A stretch of 64,000 nt of DNA from Zymoseptoria tritici IPO323 (GCF_000219625.1 NC_018209.1:744001-808000); one strand, 5' to 3'. Numbered from the stretch's first letter, positions 44,470 through 54,891 are shown. Translations and numbers: made by a program. The notes: generated by a model not told the origin, from the sequence alone.

Positions 44470-44803
44470 TTACCAGTACGAGGGCCCGTAATCCTCGTCG
44501 TATTGCGAGCAGTCTTCTGTTTCAGCGCAGTAGTCGTTGTAGGGATCGCACTCGGCGTTTGCGGGGAGGGGTTGGTCCTGACGAGTCGCTTTGTCAGCGG
44601 AAGTGTGTGTGTGGAAGCATGTGTGTCGGAGTCATTGTGGGAATTGAAGACTTTTTGGGCGATACGAGGGGGTTTTTTTTTCTCGAGAAGATGTGCTGAC
44701 TGAGGGCAGAGTGGGAGATGGAGAGACGTACATAGCCTTTTTTACCGAGCGTGAAGCTGACGAGGCCGGTGGAGAGGAGGGTGAAGAGGGTGGTGAGCTT
44801 CAT
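44470..44803 (-). CDS. Small secreted acidic protein with C-terminal aromatic end
   Basis: The coding sequence is complement(join(44470..44577,44732..44803)), 59 residues. A 154-bp intron (GTACGT donor, GTCAG acceptor, phase 0) contains a nine-T/A homopolymer. The signal peptide is MKLTTLFTLLSTGLVSFTLG; the mature part starts near KKGYDQPLPANAECDP and ends EDYGPSYW. It is very acidic and Tyr-rich with three cysteines (AECDP, YCAE, DCSQ). The odd cysteine count leaves one unpaired or a dimer. No family recognised; size and signal peptide fit the small secreted proteins common in plant-associated fungi. The second exon is the weaker part of the model, supported by phase and acceptor only. Confidence 0.65.
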
Positions 44804-45497
44804 TGTCGGGGTGCGGTAGTAGTTTCTTGGGATTGCAAAAGGAAAAATTTTCTCCAGATGGTAGAGAGGGAATTGCGAGTGGAAGGAAAGAAGGATTGTG
44901 ATGAAGACGCCCGATTTACGGTGGAGGTCGCCTGACCTTTTTGTACTCAAATAGCCTGCAAAGAAATTCCATGCAACGGGCAAGGATCTCGACGTTTCGG
45001 ACGAGCTATCTGTCCAATTCGACAATTTGCAAGGGTTATCCAAGTGGCGCTGAACCCACAGACTGTGTCCATACCGGAACAAAGAGCTTCTAAGGAGCTC
45101 AGTCGATGTCGTTTCCGTTGGATGGGTAAGGTATCAACGAGTCTTGTCGACTGCCACCACACCAGATGATGCTTCATGGCCTCTTGCGTGGGAGGACAGA
45201 TGCTGAGGCTATGCAGTGCAATATGGACCAGAGGAGTGAGGACGTAGATCAAATGTCTTCCAAGGGCCGCCATCGTGGTAAGATCCTGCGGCATCGACCA
45301 CGGACAAGTCGGAGCATGCTCAAACCCTCGGAATGCGATGTCAAGCGGACCGGCATTCAAGTGAAGGGGAAACGACGCTCTTGACTAGATTCAGCCACTA
45401 AGGTAGCTTGCGTCGCCTCTTGTCACCTTGAAGATCGTCTGGATCTTTCGCGCCACGCGGGTTACTTCTTCCGCGATTGTCACGCAGGTCTTGTACA

Positions 45498-45544
<47 letters not shown>

Positions 45545-45635
45545 CCTCCAAACTTATGTCATTACATCCACCCAAGATCAAGTCCATTTCATCACATTTC
45601 ATCCCAGCCCCAAACGCCGTTAGTGAAAACAATCA
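44804..45635. other. Intergenic region with a CT microsatellite
   Basis: About 830 bp between two minus-strand genes. Contains the (CT)20 tract listed separately and otherwise no recognised gene. Confidence 0.4.
45501..45540. repeat. (CT)20 microsatellite
   Basis: An uninterrupted run of twenty CT units just beyond the 3' end of the minus-strand membrane protein gene. A likely polymorphic marker between strains. Confidence 0.97.
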
Positions 45636-47902
45636 TTATTCAAACCTCATAGCAATCGTCCTCATCGTCTCTCCGCTCGCTCGATAACCGCTCTCCACAT
45701 CCACCACGCTGCTCAAAGCCGTGAATCCGCTGGTTTGAGTGCGGCCGCTGGTTCCGCTCATGGGTGATTGGCTTCTTGTTTGGGTTCCGCTTCCGCTTCC
45801 TGTGCCGGAGCCGGTGCCAGAGCCAGCTGTATTGGTGCCAGCGCCACTCCTTGATGCGCTGGCCTCTTCTCCTTCTGCGCTCGGCTCCAGCCCGAATACA
45901 GATGACGGCGTCGAGCTTGCTGCGATGACCGAGTCGCTGCGGACTGAGCTCGAAGCGGCTGTCGTGCGAGTATACCGTGAGCGATAGTCGGGTAGTACTT
46001 CGCTCGAATAACTCGGCAATGTACCCTCTGTACTCGCCCTTGATCGCCCTGTCGCCATCGGCGTCTGTACCCATCCCGTCTCGGCGTCGCCGACCCAGCC
46101 CGCCACAGCGCCCTGGGGAACGTGCGCTCGAGTTGGACCACGTACTGGAGCGTTGTGCACGAGCGCGGAGACGATCTGATTTGCGTGGCGGAGTTCTCGG
46201 ATCTCAGCTTCCATGACTTCGCCCTTCGCGTGGGTACTCATATCCTGTTCAAGGAAAGCGTCTTGCAGAATCAACCGTCGCTTTTCGTCGTAATTCTCCA
46301 TCCTCCGTCCACTATCATGAAAGTCGGCGTAAGTCGTTCCTTTCCCTCGTCCCGCTTTACAGCAGTTGAGTGCATCCAGGAAATTGCCCCACCGTCGGCG
46401 CATTTCTGCTCTCCGAGCGGCGCGACGGTAAGCGCGAGCTGTTCGTCGTTCTTCCTTTGCGGCGAGGCGGTCGACTTGCGTGCGAGGAGATTGGAACTTG
46501 AAGCGGAGATAGGAGACGAGAGCGGCGAGGCCGAGTGCCGAGGCGAGGAGTGCGAGGACTTTGAGGAGGAGGGATTGTGGAGTTACGATGATCGTTGGAG
46601 CGGTGCGTGAGAAGGCGGAGAGGTGGTGAGTTGAAGATTGCAGGGTCTTGGAGTTTGCCGCGGTATGGGTGGTCGGGAGAGTCTCTTCGCTGGAGTCGGT
46701 GGAGCTGTCGTCGTCGTCGTCGAAGTGAATGAGCTTTTGTTGAGGAGAGGAATGGGCTTCGACTTGAGTGTATTGAAAAGCCGGCTCGGTGAGGATGCCA
46801 ATATTATCGCAGATCCTTTGAGCGACGACTTTGGCGGCGCAGGTGAGGCCATCACACTCGCGAAGGAGATGCTTCAATGTGACCTGATCGCGGTGGTTCT
46901 TGAGGCATTTCGCAATAGCTTGTTTCCGTGCGGCGATCTCCGTGTCCAAGTGGCCGGCCTCTGCCTCGAGGAGGATGAGAGACTCAATCTCATCTGCAAC
47001 GTTGTAGTCATCATGAACAGATTTTGGAAGATCACTTAGATGGGCAAGAGGAGTCGGATCCAGGATGGAGTGAGAGTGGTACATGGACTCCACTGGGTCT
47101 TGGTCGCCCGAACTGAGCTGAATAAATTTGAAGAGACCGCCGCCGGGGAGGAGTGGACGGGACTGGAGTTCAAATCCCCAGGAATCAGAAGGATGATCTA
47201 CTGCGGTGATGTCGATGCGAAGGTGATGTTCAGGCTCAGCCTGGATGTGGTCGTAGGTTGCTTGAGGTCTCAAGCTGGCAAATCCGACCACGGCTACGTT
47301 GATAAACTGACTGGCACCAGACCGGTCTGTAATGGCGAGGTTTATGTTCAAGCGAGGTGGAGATTGGATTGGGTCTTTTCCTGGTTGGTCACTTTCAAGA
47401 TCGTCGTTGAGGAGGTCGAGCACGTCCACGCTAAGCTGTTGACCGTTGATTGTGAGGTTGCTGGTAAGAGGGTCCTCAACTTGGTGGAGTTGCACGTCGA
47501 ATACCTGAGGCCGCAGTCAGTTCGTGACTACAACATAGTAGCCAGGGACAGGCAACAAGAAGGTGAATGAACGTGGAGGAATGGCGGTGCCAAGCATCGC
47601 TCTCTTCTCCACAACCGTGACGCGGACTCACCAGAGGACTCGTAAGCTCGTGGGATGCTAGATTGAAAACAGCGCGTGAGGTGTCGACGTCTACCTTCAT
47701 GTCAGCATCGAGTTCCTGAGCAGCTTCCATATGCTGCCAGACATATCCAGCTCGACTCACCAAAGTATACCAAGTCCGCCCGAGGAGCCGGTGTTGTTGT
47801 CGTCGGCGGCGGTGGGGTTATATTCGCCTCTCCACTGCCACTAGGAAGCGTTGGCAGGGCGGCTATGGACAGCACTTGAAGAGCGGCGGAGAACCAGCGC
47901 AT
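45636..47902 (-). CDS. Unknown secreted/type I single-pass membrane protein
   Basis: My model is complement(join(45636..47504,47632..47715,47771..47902)), 694 residues. Exon 1 encodes a signal peptide (MRWFSAALQVLSIAALPTLPSG) and a Pro/Thr linker. Introns of 55 bp (GTATAC/CTCAG) and 127 bp (GTGAGT/CTCAG) keep frame to FDVQLHQVEDPL. The extracellular part (to about 380) has LVFNLASHEL-type and DITAVDHPSDSWGFELQSRPLLPGG-type sequences and a Cys pair region (RECDGLTCAAKVVAQRIC). One transmembrane helix lies at about 382-405 (LLLKVLALLASALGLAALVSYL). The cytosolic tail is basic (AYRRAARRAEMRRRWGNF, CC motif) and then Ser/Thr/Gly-rich with GSGTGSGTGSGSGT repeats. I do not recognise the family. The layout resembles fungal surface sensors, but that is speculation. 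Confidence 0.72.
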
Positions 47903-48545
47903 GTCCTCTCATGTGGTCCCTTCGACAGGACAATGTCTCAATGGGAAAGGCCGTCACGCCTCTGAAGCGATTGCTACAGACAAGGGCGAGCCAGGTGTCA
48001 TCTACGGCATTGACGACGATAATGGATCCAATTTTGCTCGATAATCCAGCTGCCTAAAGCTAGCTGTTGTGACTGCGCCTTGAAGGTGGAGTTGAAGAAT
48101 TCTTGAGGCCTGAATATTCAGGCATCAACGCCGGACTCCGGTATAGATCCACGGTAGCTGGGCCTTCCTCTACCTGTAGCACCTCCCTTGCAATTCTACT
48201 GCTTCGTACTGAGGCCTTTCATTGATAAACTGTACAGGCTCTCCCACAGACCTTTTCCGCCGTCGGATGAGATTGCCTAAGTAGATGCTCGCTAACGCGA
48301 TTTCCGCGAGATGGCACTCAGGAGCTTCGTCCTGAAAGGATTGTCGAAGGATCGACATTGCGGCTGAAAGCTGAGCAAGCAATCTATATGAGACGTAGGA
48401 AGCTCACATCTTTCTAGCGATTCATCCTCTCTACTATTTCCCTTCTTCCGAGTTTCATTTATCTTCACAGCAACAGTGCTCAAACGCTCCGAGCCGAGCT
48501 TTCACAAGCATCAGCAAGAAGACCAAGATCTCAACTTCATCCAGA
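47903..48545. other. Intergenic region, divergent
   Basis: About 640 bp between the membrane protein start and the hydrolase start. No gene recognised. Confidence 0.4.
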
Positions 48546-49274
48546 ATGTCTGATCCACCAACAACGATAATCCTCGTCTCCGGAGCATGGCACACCGACT
48601 TCCACCTCCAACCCGTGGTCCCTGCCCTCAACAAACTCGGGTACACTGTCAAACCAATCTCACTGGTCACAGCAGGCGAGAGAATACCGACGGCAGTGAT
48701 AGGCGACGACATAGCCAAAGTCCAACATGCGATCCAAGAAGCTGCCGACGCCGGGAACAACATCTGCGCCATTGGACACTCAGCCGGTGGACGACCGTGC
48801 GTCTACGCAGTCTCCAAGTTCCTCGCACAAAATCCGGCCCAGAAATCCCAGATGAAATATCTCTGCTTCCTCTCCAGCTTCTTGAACACGGCCCGCGCCG
48901 CTGAAGAATCACGCGTCCAAGGTGCCTGGGCCATATACGACCAGGAGACGAATTACCTGACCGCCGTGCGTAGCGCTAAAGTGTTCTACAATGACATGTC
49001 CGAGGAACAGTCGAAACCATTCGTCGATGCCTTGGTCTTGCAGAGGCCTATGGAGACGGAAGAGGAGATGCCGAGCTTATGGAAGGAGTGCGAGACCTTG
49101 AAGCGGGTGTATATTCTTTTGTTACAAGATCAGGCTTTGTATCCTGTGGTGCAGAGAGCGGAGGCGGAGGAGGGTGGTTGGGACGTTGTTGAGCTTGACA
49201 CTGGCCATTGCCCATTTGTTTCGCAGCCGGAGGTATTTGCGAAGTGTGTCGATGGAATCGTGAGAGGGGAGTGA
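48546..49274 (+). CDS. Alpha/beta hydrolase (esterase-like)
   Basis: A single exon of 242 residues. It has the N-terminal strand and oxyanion region IILVSGAWH (about 8-16), the nucleophile elbow GHSAGG with Ser79, and the C-terminal histidine in LDTGHCPFVSQPE (about His 224). This is the AB-hydrolase-1/6 family related to EstC and salicylate-esterase-type proteins, which cleave small esters in the cytosol. No signal peptide or membrane segment. The family is frequently found in secondary metabolism and detoxification; no biosynthetic neighbour genes occur here, so the substrate is open. Confidence 0.87.
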   Translation: MSDPPTTIILVSGAWHTDFHLQPVVPALNKLGYTVKPISLVTAGERIPTAVIGDDIAKVQHAIQEAADAGNNICAIGHSAGGRPCVYAVSKFLAQNPAQKSQMKYLCFLSSFLNTARAAEESRVQGAWAIYDQETNYLTAVRSAKVFYNDMSEEQSKPFVDALVLQRPMETEEEMPSLWKECETLKRVYILLLQDQALYPVVQRAEAEEGGWDVVELDTGHCPFVSQPEVFAKCVDGIVRGE

Positions 49275-49961
49275 CCACAAGGCTTGATTGATTGCAGAGG
49301 TTTGATCAAATCATCAGCAAATGCTAACACAACGTGAACAGAGCGGACTCACTACCATTCACCGTCCCTTCACCATCATTGAAGCCTATCACCTTGTGTC
49401 TCTCCACACACAGCCATTGAATGTGTGGCCTAATGCGAGATTGATAGGTGGTCTGGCCAAGGACGAAAGTAACGTTGGGTTCGATCGTACCTCACTCTCG
49501 CCGTCGTCGGGAGACTACGACTAAGCATATCGTGCCTCAGGCACTCTTCAACATCTGATCGACTCCGAACCACGGTAGCAACGTAGACTTCTACATCCAC
49601 GCCATGGTCATCAACATGACTCCAAACCATGACCACGTTCCGCCAATGGCATCTTAAACACTGGCAAGATTCCCAGTGCTTGACGTTCTAGATCCAAAAC
49701 GTCTCGGTACCATTGCATCCTACTAACCCGCCTTCCAATGTCTCTTGGATAAGATGTACCACTTAAGCACCCCGGAGACAGCCTACCATGGAACACAAAT
49801 TGGCCGCCGGTCTCGAGCACATTCGTTCGTCCATCGAAATCGTGCAAAATGCAGACTTTGGTCTTGGACAAATGGCAAGGACGTGTATATCACGCAGGTC
49901 TCCACGATCATCCAGAAGCATTCGACTTCCCTGCCGTGTCAACACGCACATCACTGCCATT
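49275..49961. other. Intergenic region
   Basis: About 690 bp. Includes a possible longer 5' end for the next gene (in-frame ATG at 49788). No separate gene seen. Confidence 0.35.
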
Positions 49962-51074
49962 ATGTCTGCCCCTTCGCCGTACCAACAGATCATCTGCAAC
50001 GCCGAGTTCCTGGTCAAGGCTGGATTTTCTCGACCCGCTGCAGAAGAAATGTTCACCAAGTGGCAATTTCTCCGTGAGAAATATCCCGAGTTCTGTCCAG
50101 GACTCGAAATGCATGCCATCGAGTGTCTTGATGATCAATTCGGACAGTGGGGATCTCATCGCTCTGCCGACGCTTGTGGTCCCAACGACGATTATGGCGC
50201 AGCGTGGTTGGCAATGGGAGTCGAACCAAGCCTCCTGCCGAGACTCCTCGCCGAGGAGCATCGACCTATCCGACTGTTGACTTCGGCATCAGACGCGCTT
50301 CGAGAGTCAATCAGAGCCACGCATGACCACATGTGGGGTTTGTCGACTTTTGAGAGAGAGGCCGCAAAACGCCAGCATCAAGCCCAAATACAGACTGAAG
50401 TCGATCTGCCCGCCGCAAAGAAAGGACACACAATGCTTTACAAAGCCGGCACGGTCTTCAACTTGGAGGAGGTCTGGTCCGGTAACGAGACAATGCCGCT
50501 CAGTCTCGGTATGCTCGCGGACAAGCCACCCACCGACTTCGATAGGCTCCGCTACGGAATGGTCCCTACGCTCGCTCAGCTCGAAATCGCGGAGCTACAG
50601 TGCTCCTACAAGGCCTCCTTCGCGCGACACGTCCCCTTTGGAATCGTACACATCGCTGTACCCGACCATCTTCTCACACAGCAAAGCAACTTCCTCCATA
50701 TCGATGACCCGGCGCACCGGCAGAAAATGGTATGGCAATGCCGTGGTCCGTGGAAAAAGCCACCCTCGCTCTGGGAGGGTCTCTCGGAAGATGTGGCCCA
50801 CTATACCAACCGCGAACAAGTCGGAGTGGCGGGCAGCATCTGCGCACAGTCCACGGAACTGCTCAACCAATTGAGCAATGAGACGCAGGTACGGCCTCTG
50901 AAGCTGGCGAACGGCGAAGAGGCGAAGCAATACGTTGCCCTGCCTGCTTCCTACAATGATCTGAACGATGAGTGTGAAGGATTGGTGTGGCTGGAGGAGC
51001 GGAGGCTGACAGAGGATGGGATCAGATTGATGCCGTCGAGTGGCAAAGCCATGACAAGAGCGATGAGGCAGTAA
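49962..51074 (+). CDS. Uncharacterised fungal protein
   Basis: 370 residues from the ATG at 49962 (MSAPSPYQQIICNAEFLVKAG). An earlier in-frame ATG at 49788 would add 58 residues of Arg/Ser-rich sequence with no resemblance to a targeting peptide, so I prefer the later one. The protein has conserved-looking Trp/Pro patches (WGSHRSADACGPNDDYGAAWLAMG, KKPPSLWEGL, EGLVWLEERRL), no signal peptide, no transmembrane segment and no catalytic motif I can name. It looks like a globular cytosolic protein. Same strand as, and 321 bp before, the HET-domain gene. It could be a HET partner, but nothing in the sequence shows it. Confidence 0.6.
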   Translation: MSAPSPYQQIICNAEFLVKAGFSRPAAEEMFTKWQFLREKYPEFCPGLEMHAIECLDDQFGQWGSHRSADACGPNDDYGAAWLAMGVEPSLLPRLLAEEHRPIRLLTSASDALRESIRATHDHMWGLSTFEREAAKRQHQAQIQTEVDLPAAKKGHTMLYKAGTVFNLEEVWSGNETMPLSLGMLADKPPTDFDRLRYGMVPTLAQLEIAELQCSYKASFARHVPFGIVHIAVPDHLLTQQSNFLHIDDPAHRQKMVWQCRGPWKKPPSLWEGLSEDVAHYTNREQVGVAGSICAQSTELLNQLSNETQVRPLKLANGEEAKQYVALPASYNDLNDECEGLVWLEERRLTEDGIRLMPSSGKAMTRAMRQ

Positions 51075-51395
51075 TCCAAGAATAGCAGTTCCCCTTTTCT
51101 GATCTTGAGCTTCGACTGGTCAGCGATCTCCAACTTCTGTTCCTGCAAAGCACCACGGACGTGTCGAGGAATCGGCGTTCGAGTGGTACAATAACATAAC
51201 ACTGTTACACAAGAGCGGCGTCGTCACGCGACTGAATGCATCTCTAGCACTCGCTTGCTTGGAGGCCGCACTGGTGGCTGTGCATGTCACCAAATCTGCC
51301 TCCACGGCAAACGTTCTACAATTCCCTCCACGGAAGTCAGCGCCTACCAGATGAACTTCGCAGCCAAGCCAGCATCTTGACGACCACAAATTGCA
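51075..51395. other. Short intergenic region before the HET gene
   Basis: About 320 bp, presumed promoter of the HET-domain gene. Nothing distinctive. Confidence 0.35.
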
Positions 51396-53249
51396 ATGTC
51401 CTTCGACTGCCACCGTAGGCAATTAAGACCATACCGCCACACACCGCTCCCTGACCCAGCAACATACATACGACTCCTCAAGCCGGCAAATTCCCGGGAC
51501 ACCAACCTACCGTCCTATACCATCTCTACCTGGGCGGTCGATGAAGCTCCTCCTTACAATGCAATTTCCTACACTTGGGGAGAGCCAAGCGATGCGGTGA
51601 TATTGATCAACAATCGTCCACTGCATGTAAGGCAGAACTGCCACGATGCACTGGTTCAAGCAAATGGCTTCGACAGCACTGCATTCCTCTGGATCGACGC
51701 ATTGTGTATTCACCAACACGACGTGAATGAGAAGAATCACCAGGTCCAGAGGATGTATGCCCTGTTCAGCGAAGCTGAGAATGTGCTTGCTTGTATCGGC
51801 GGTCACGAGAACGATAGCAAGTTGTTGTTCGACTTGGTCCCTCAATTCCGCGACGTCTACGCTGACGAGTCTATGCAAGAATTGCGCGACGTCTATTTTG
51901 AGGAGTATGTGCAAGAATTGCGGAGGTTGGATCGAAGAGCTGAGAATCAGAGTGAGAACCATGATGACATCAAGGTATCGTACGAAGAAAGATTTCGAAC
52001 GTTTCTGGAGCAGGCTCGACAGCCAATAAGAGATGTCTCAATTGCGCAGATAAAGAAGGCTTACTCGGCCTTCAGGAATCGTGCGTACTGGAGCCGCCTT
52101 TGGATTACGCAGGAGGTTGCAGGCCGTGCTGATACAATTTTTGTATTGTGCGGCAATGACACTATGTACTTTGATGACCTCTTTGTTGTCTGGGAAATGA
52201 TGGATTATCTCGTGGATGGAACCTATGTCACCACCCCGCTGGGCACCCTCTGCATGATTCTGGAACATCGTGATGGAGATCGGGCGGCCCTCCGATATAC
52301 AATTGAGTACGCAAGCGACATGGAGTGTTACGACTCTCGAGACCGGATTTACGGCTTGCTGGCCTTGATCGACTGGGACGGAGCGGGCATTGATCATATC
52401 TTTCCGGACTATTCAAGGTCTTCGTGGAGCCTTGCCGTTGATCTCATGCTCGGACTTGAGCCGAAAGACTGCATAGACGTGTTGCGAATGCTCAGAATTG
52501 ACGCAGTGGACCCGGATATACGTACACTTGTTTACCGGCAAAGATCGTCACAGAATCCAGGCAACCGAAGTTCGGCGCCCAGAGACTTTGATCACGGAGG
52601 TGTCGTGGCCGTAAGGCTGACCAAAGAAGCTCATGGCATGCTGATCTGTGAAACTGAATGCTCTACCCTTGGCAGCAAGTCCCAGGAGTGGCTTGACTCT
52701 GAGCTTCTCGCTCCACTGAGCTTCGTGTCACCCAAGTCCCACGTGAGCCACGGCGTCGGTCATGAGAGGCCTCGGGAAGTCCATGGCTCGAAAGGCCAAA
52801 GAGTCGCTCTCGTCTCGTGCAATGCTCGCGTCGGCGACCTCCTCGTCCTCACGCCTTTTCTCCGAGGCATGCAGAGGAAATGCTTTGTTCTACGTTGTAC
52901 ATCGAGCACTGCATTAGACGTTATTGGCAATGGCATCATGAACGGTGGCTGCGGTCGGTGGCTGCAGGAGCAATACAGACGGCTGCCTGAAATGGTCACG
53001 GAATCCAGTAGTCCTCTCCCTCATCAGGACGTGTTCAAGGCGAGGTTCGTTCTGACTGCTACTCCAGAAGAAATCATGGTATTCACTCTGGGAGTGGTGG
53101 AGGACTCGGATCTTATTGGAGGGTCTGAACGTAAACCAAGCGAGGAGGCAATGCACTTGATGGGCAGACCCTTGGGCCGACCCAGCGGTGCTGCTAGACT
53201 CGTCCCACGGGAAAGCTACTTGGTTGAAATTGAGGACGCCTGCCCTTGA
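51396..53249 (+). CDS. HET-domain (heterokaryon incompatibility) protein
   Basis: A single exon of 617 residues. The HET domain (PF06985) is clear: APPYNAISYTWGEPSDAV at residues 51-68, FLWIDALCIHQHDVNEKNHQVQRM at 98-120, then ALFSEAENVLACIGG; WSRLWITQEV at about 230 is the third conserved motif and DRIYGLLALI follows. A short imperfect tandem unit (ESMQELRDVYFEEYVQELRR) interrupts the domain near residue 155. The C-terminal half shows VALVSCNARVGDLLVL-type sequence but no NACHT, WD or ankyrin partner domain. HET proteins trigger regulated cell death after fusion of unlike hyphae; many family members have no proven role. Fungal genomes carry many copies, so this need not be an active het locus. 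Confidence 0.92.
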   Translation: MSFDCHRRQLRPYRHTPLPDPATYIRLLKPANSRDTNLPSYTISTWAVDEAPPYNAISYTWGEPSDAVILINNRPLHVRQNCHDALVQANGFDSTAFLWIDALCIHQHDVNEKNHQVQRMYALFSEAENVLACIGGHENDSKLLFDLVPQFRDVYADESMQELRDVYFEEYVQELRRLDRRAENQSENHDDIKVSYEERFRTFLEQARQPIRDVSIAQIKKAYSAFRNRAYWSRLWITQEVAGRADTIFVLCGNDTMYFDDLFVVWEMMDYLVDGTYVTTPLGTLCMILEHRDGDRAALRYTIEYASDMECYDSRDRIYGLLALIDWDGAGIDHIFPDYSRSSWSLAVDLMLGLEPKDCIDVLRMLRIDAVDPDIRTLVYRQRSSQNPGNRSSAPRDFDHGGVVAVRLTKEAHGMLICETECSTLGSKSQEWLDSELLAPLSFVSPKSHVSHGVGHERPREVHGSKGQRVALVSCNARVGDLLVLTPFLRGMQRKCFVLRCTSSTALDVIGNGIMNGGCGRWLQEQYRRLPEMVTESSSPLPHQDVFKARFVLTATPEEIMVFTLGVVEDSDLIGGSERKPSEEAMHLMGRPLGRPSGAARLVPRESYLVEIEDACP

Positions 53250-54620
53250 AATCCCGCCTGAATCGTTCCGATTTTCAACCAAGTTGATAGCACGAGGCCA
53301 TTACCGCCATTCCAGAGCACCCTCATAGCTTCGTATCTCGGCCCTCTCGACGCAGATAATGCCATGAAGTGCGTTGACTTCCCACAAGTAGGCTATGTCA
53401 CCGACTTGCTTCGAGGAAGGACTTCAGGACCGTGCTGCAAGCCATGAGCAATGCTCACCATCGCTCGTGTGGTCGCCTAGCTACACTTGGCGGGAGTTCT
53501 CGGTCACTGACTTCCACGGGAGTACATTATCTATCGTTCACTGTCTCTGTGGCCTCCCAGCCGCAGCCTCAAGACTGAGCACCCAGATGCGCCTGAAACT
53601 TGAAACACGAGCCGTGCTATCTGCTCGCGGCACCCGGAAGAACGGGTTGCAACGTATCATGAGCCTGCTTATCATGACCACTCTTCATTCGGTGCAGCGG
53701 TCAGGGCCTGCATGCGGCTCACTTCTGGGAACAAAAGGGGGACACAACTCTCTGATGCACTTGATCAATGGCTATGTAAAAGTTTCTCCGCCTTTGAAGC
53801 ACATACGACCACAGGTACATGAAAGCTCAGCATCCCGTCCGATCTGCTACGACAACCATGTAACCGCCACACTAGTACTCAAGTTGGTGACAATTGGGGA
53901 ATCCGTGGTGTTGTATGTTTTTGCTTCGAGGGTCCGCGATGAACAGTTTTTGCCTGCTAGGCTCGGCCACACCCCGGCAAAGATCCACAGTGTCTTTGCT
54001 AGAGACTACTACATGGTCGCCGAAGCACTGCAACGTAAGAGGTGGGAGAGGAGCGGAAGCAGAACGTCCAGGGCCTCCAGGCTCAACGAACTTGTTTGGT
54101 TTCCGACTGGTTCGTTGATGAACTATCTTAGACCACCCATAAGACAAGTCCCTTCCTGTGTACACGCATCAGTGTTGTTCGGTATGCCGACGCCGTCGGT
54201 ACGGACCAGCGACGGCCTTGGAATCAGCGCCCTAACACGAACCCTTGGGGCCCTGCCGCCAGAGGGTTAGCCATGCCTCGACCTGAGACCAATGGCCCGA
54301 TAACCAGGAAGTGGGCCAGCCCGTTCCTGGATGTCCTTGAGCATACGGCTGACCATTCGCATGCGTTCACAAGGCCGTCAAACCGCACACGTCGTCGTCT
54401 ACATGGTACAATCTCGTCCCCATGCGAGCTGCAATAGTCAGGGACAAGTCGATCGACTCGTCGAGATATCCTTGAACTGTCTATCGTCAGGTTGCTCCCG
54501 TGGTATTCGCGGCGAAGAAGAAAGAAATAAGACGGGAATCAGCAGACTAAGTAGATTAGGCCTGTAATCAACATTGACATCTACATAAGACGACCTTGAT
54601 CGCAAACGTGCTGCGAGCCT
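53250..54620. other. Intergenic region with one doubtful open frame
   Basis: About 1.4 kb between the HET gene and the defensin-like gene. A plus-strand frame at 53395-54270 (291 codons from an ATG, starting MSPTCFEEGLQDRAASHEQ) is long for chance but has no recognisable domain, no signal peptide and a composition unlike the neighbouring proteins. I treat it as an unproven ORF or a decayed gene. Confidence 0.3.
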
Positions 54621-54891
54621 TTAAAAATGGCATGCGCAGCAGCGATTGGTATCACTAAACATTGTCAGCATACATCTCGTAGTTGAGCGAAATCGTAGGG
54701 AGCCTTACCAAGCGCCCTTGGCCCAATAAGCGTTGTAGCAGTCGGTGTCACAATACAAGTCTTGATTGTCTGGCAGGCCGGAACACTTCCAGTACTGGCA
54801 GTCCGCCTGTTAAGGACGAAGCCTTTGTTAGCAATTGGACGAGCGGTGCGATGGCGCCGACAAGGACGGCGATGAGCAAAGCGAGCTTCAT
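54621..54891 (-). CDS. Defensin-like CS-alpha-beta secreted peptide
   Basis: My model is complement(join(54621..54654,54709..54806,54841..54891)), 60 residues. Exon 1 gives a signal peptide, MKLALLIAVLVGAIAPL; exon 2 starts ADCQYWKCSG; exon 3 ends CCACHF. The second intron (54 bp, GTAAGG, GCTGAC branch, TTTAG) restores a Cys codon. The first would be 34 bp (GTCCAA, CTAAC branch, AACAG); a 55-bp alternative from GTCGGC at 54861 shortens the signal peptide to 10 residues. The mature 43 residues contain eight cysteines. Six fit the CS-alpha-beta pattern: C-x10-C-xxx-C-x9-(G-A)C-x5-C-x-C, with CDTDC as the helix CxxxC, GAC, and the CxC end. Fungal defensins of the plectasin type have nearly the same loop lengths and act on bacterial lipid II or membranes. 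Unspliced, the frame ends in KGAW. Activity is inferred. Confidence 0.72.
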
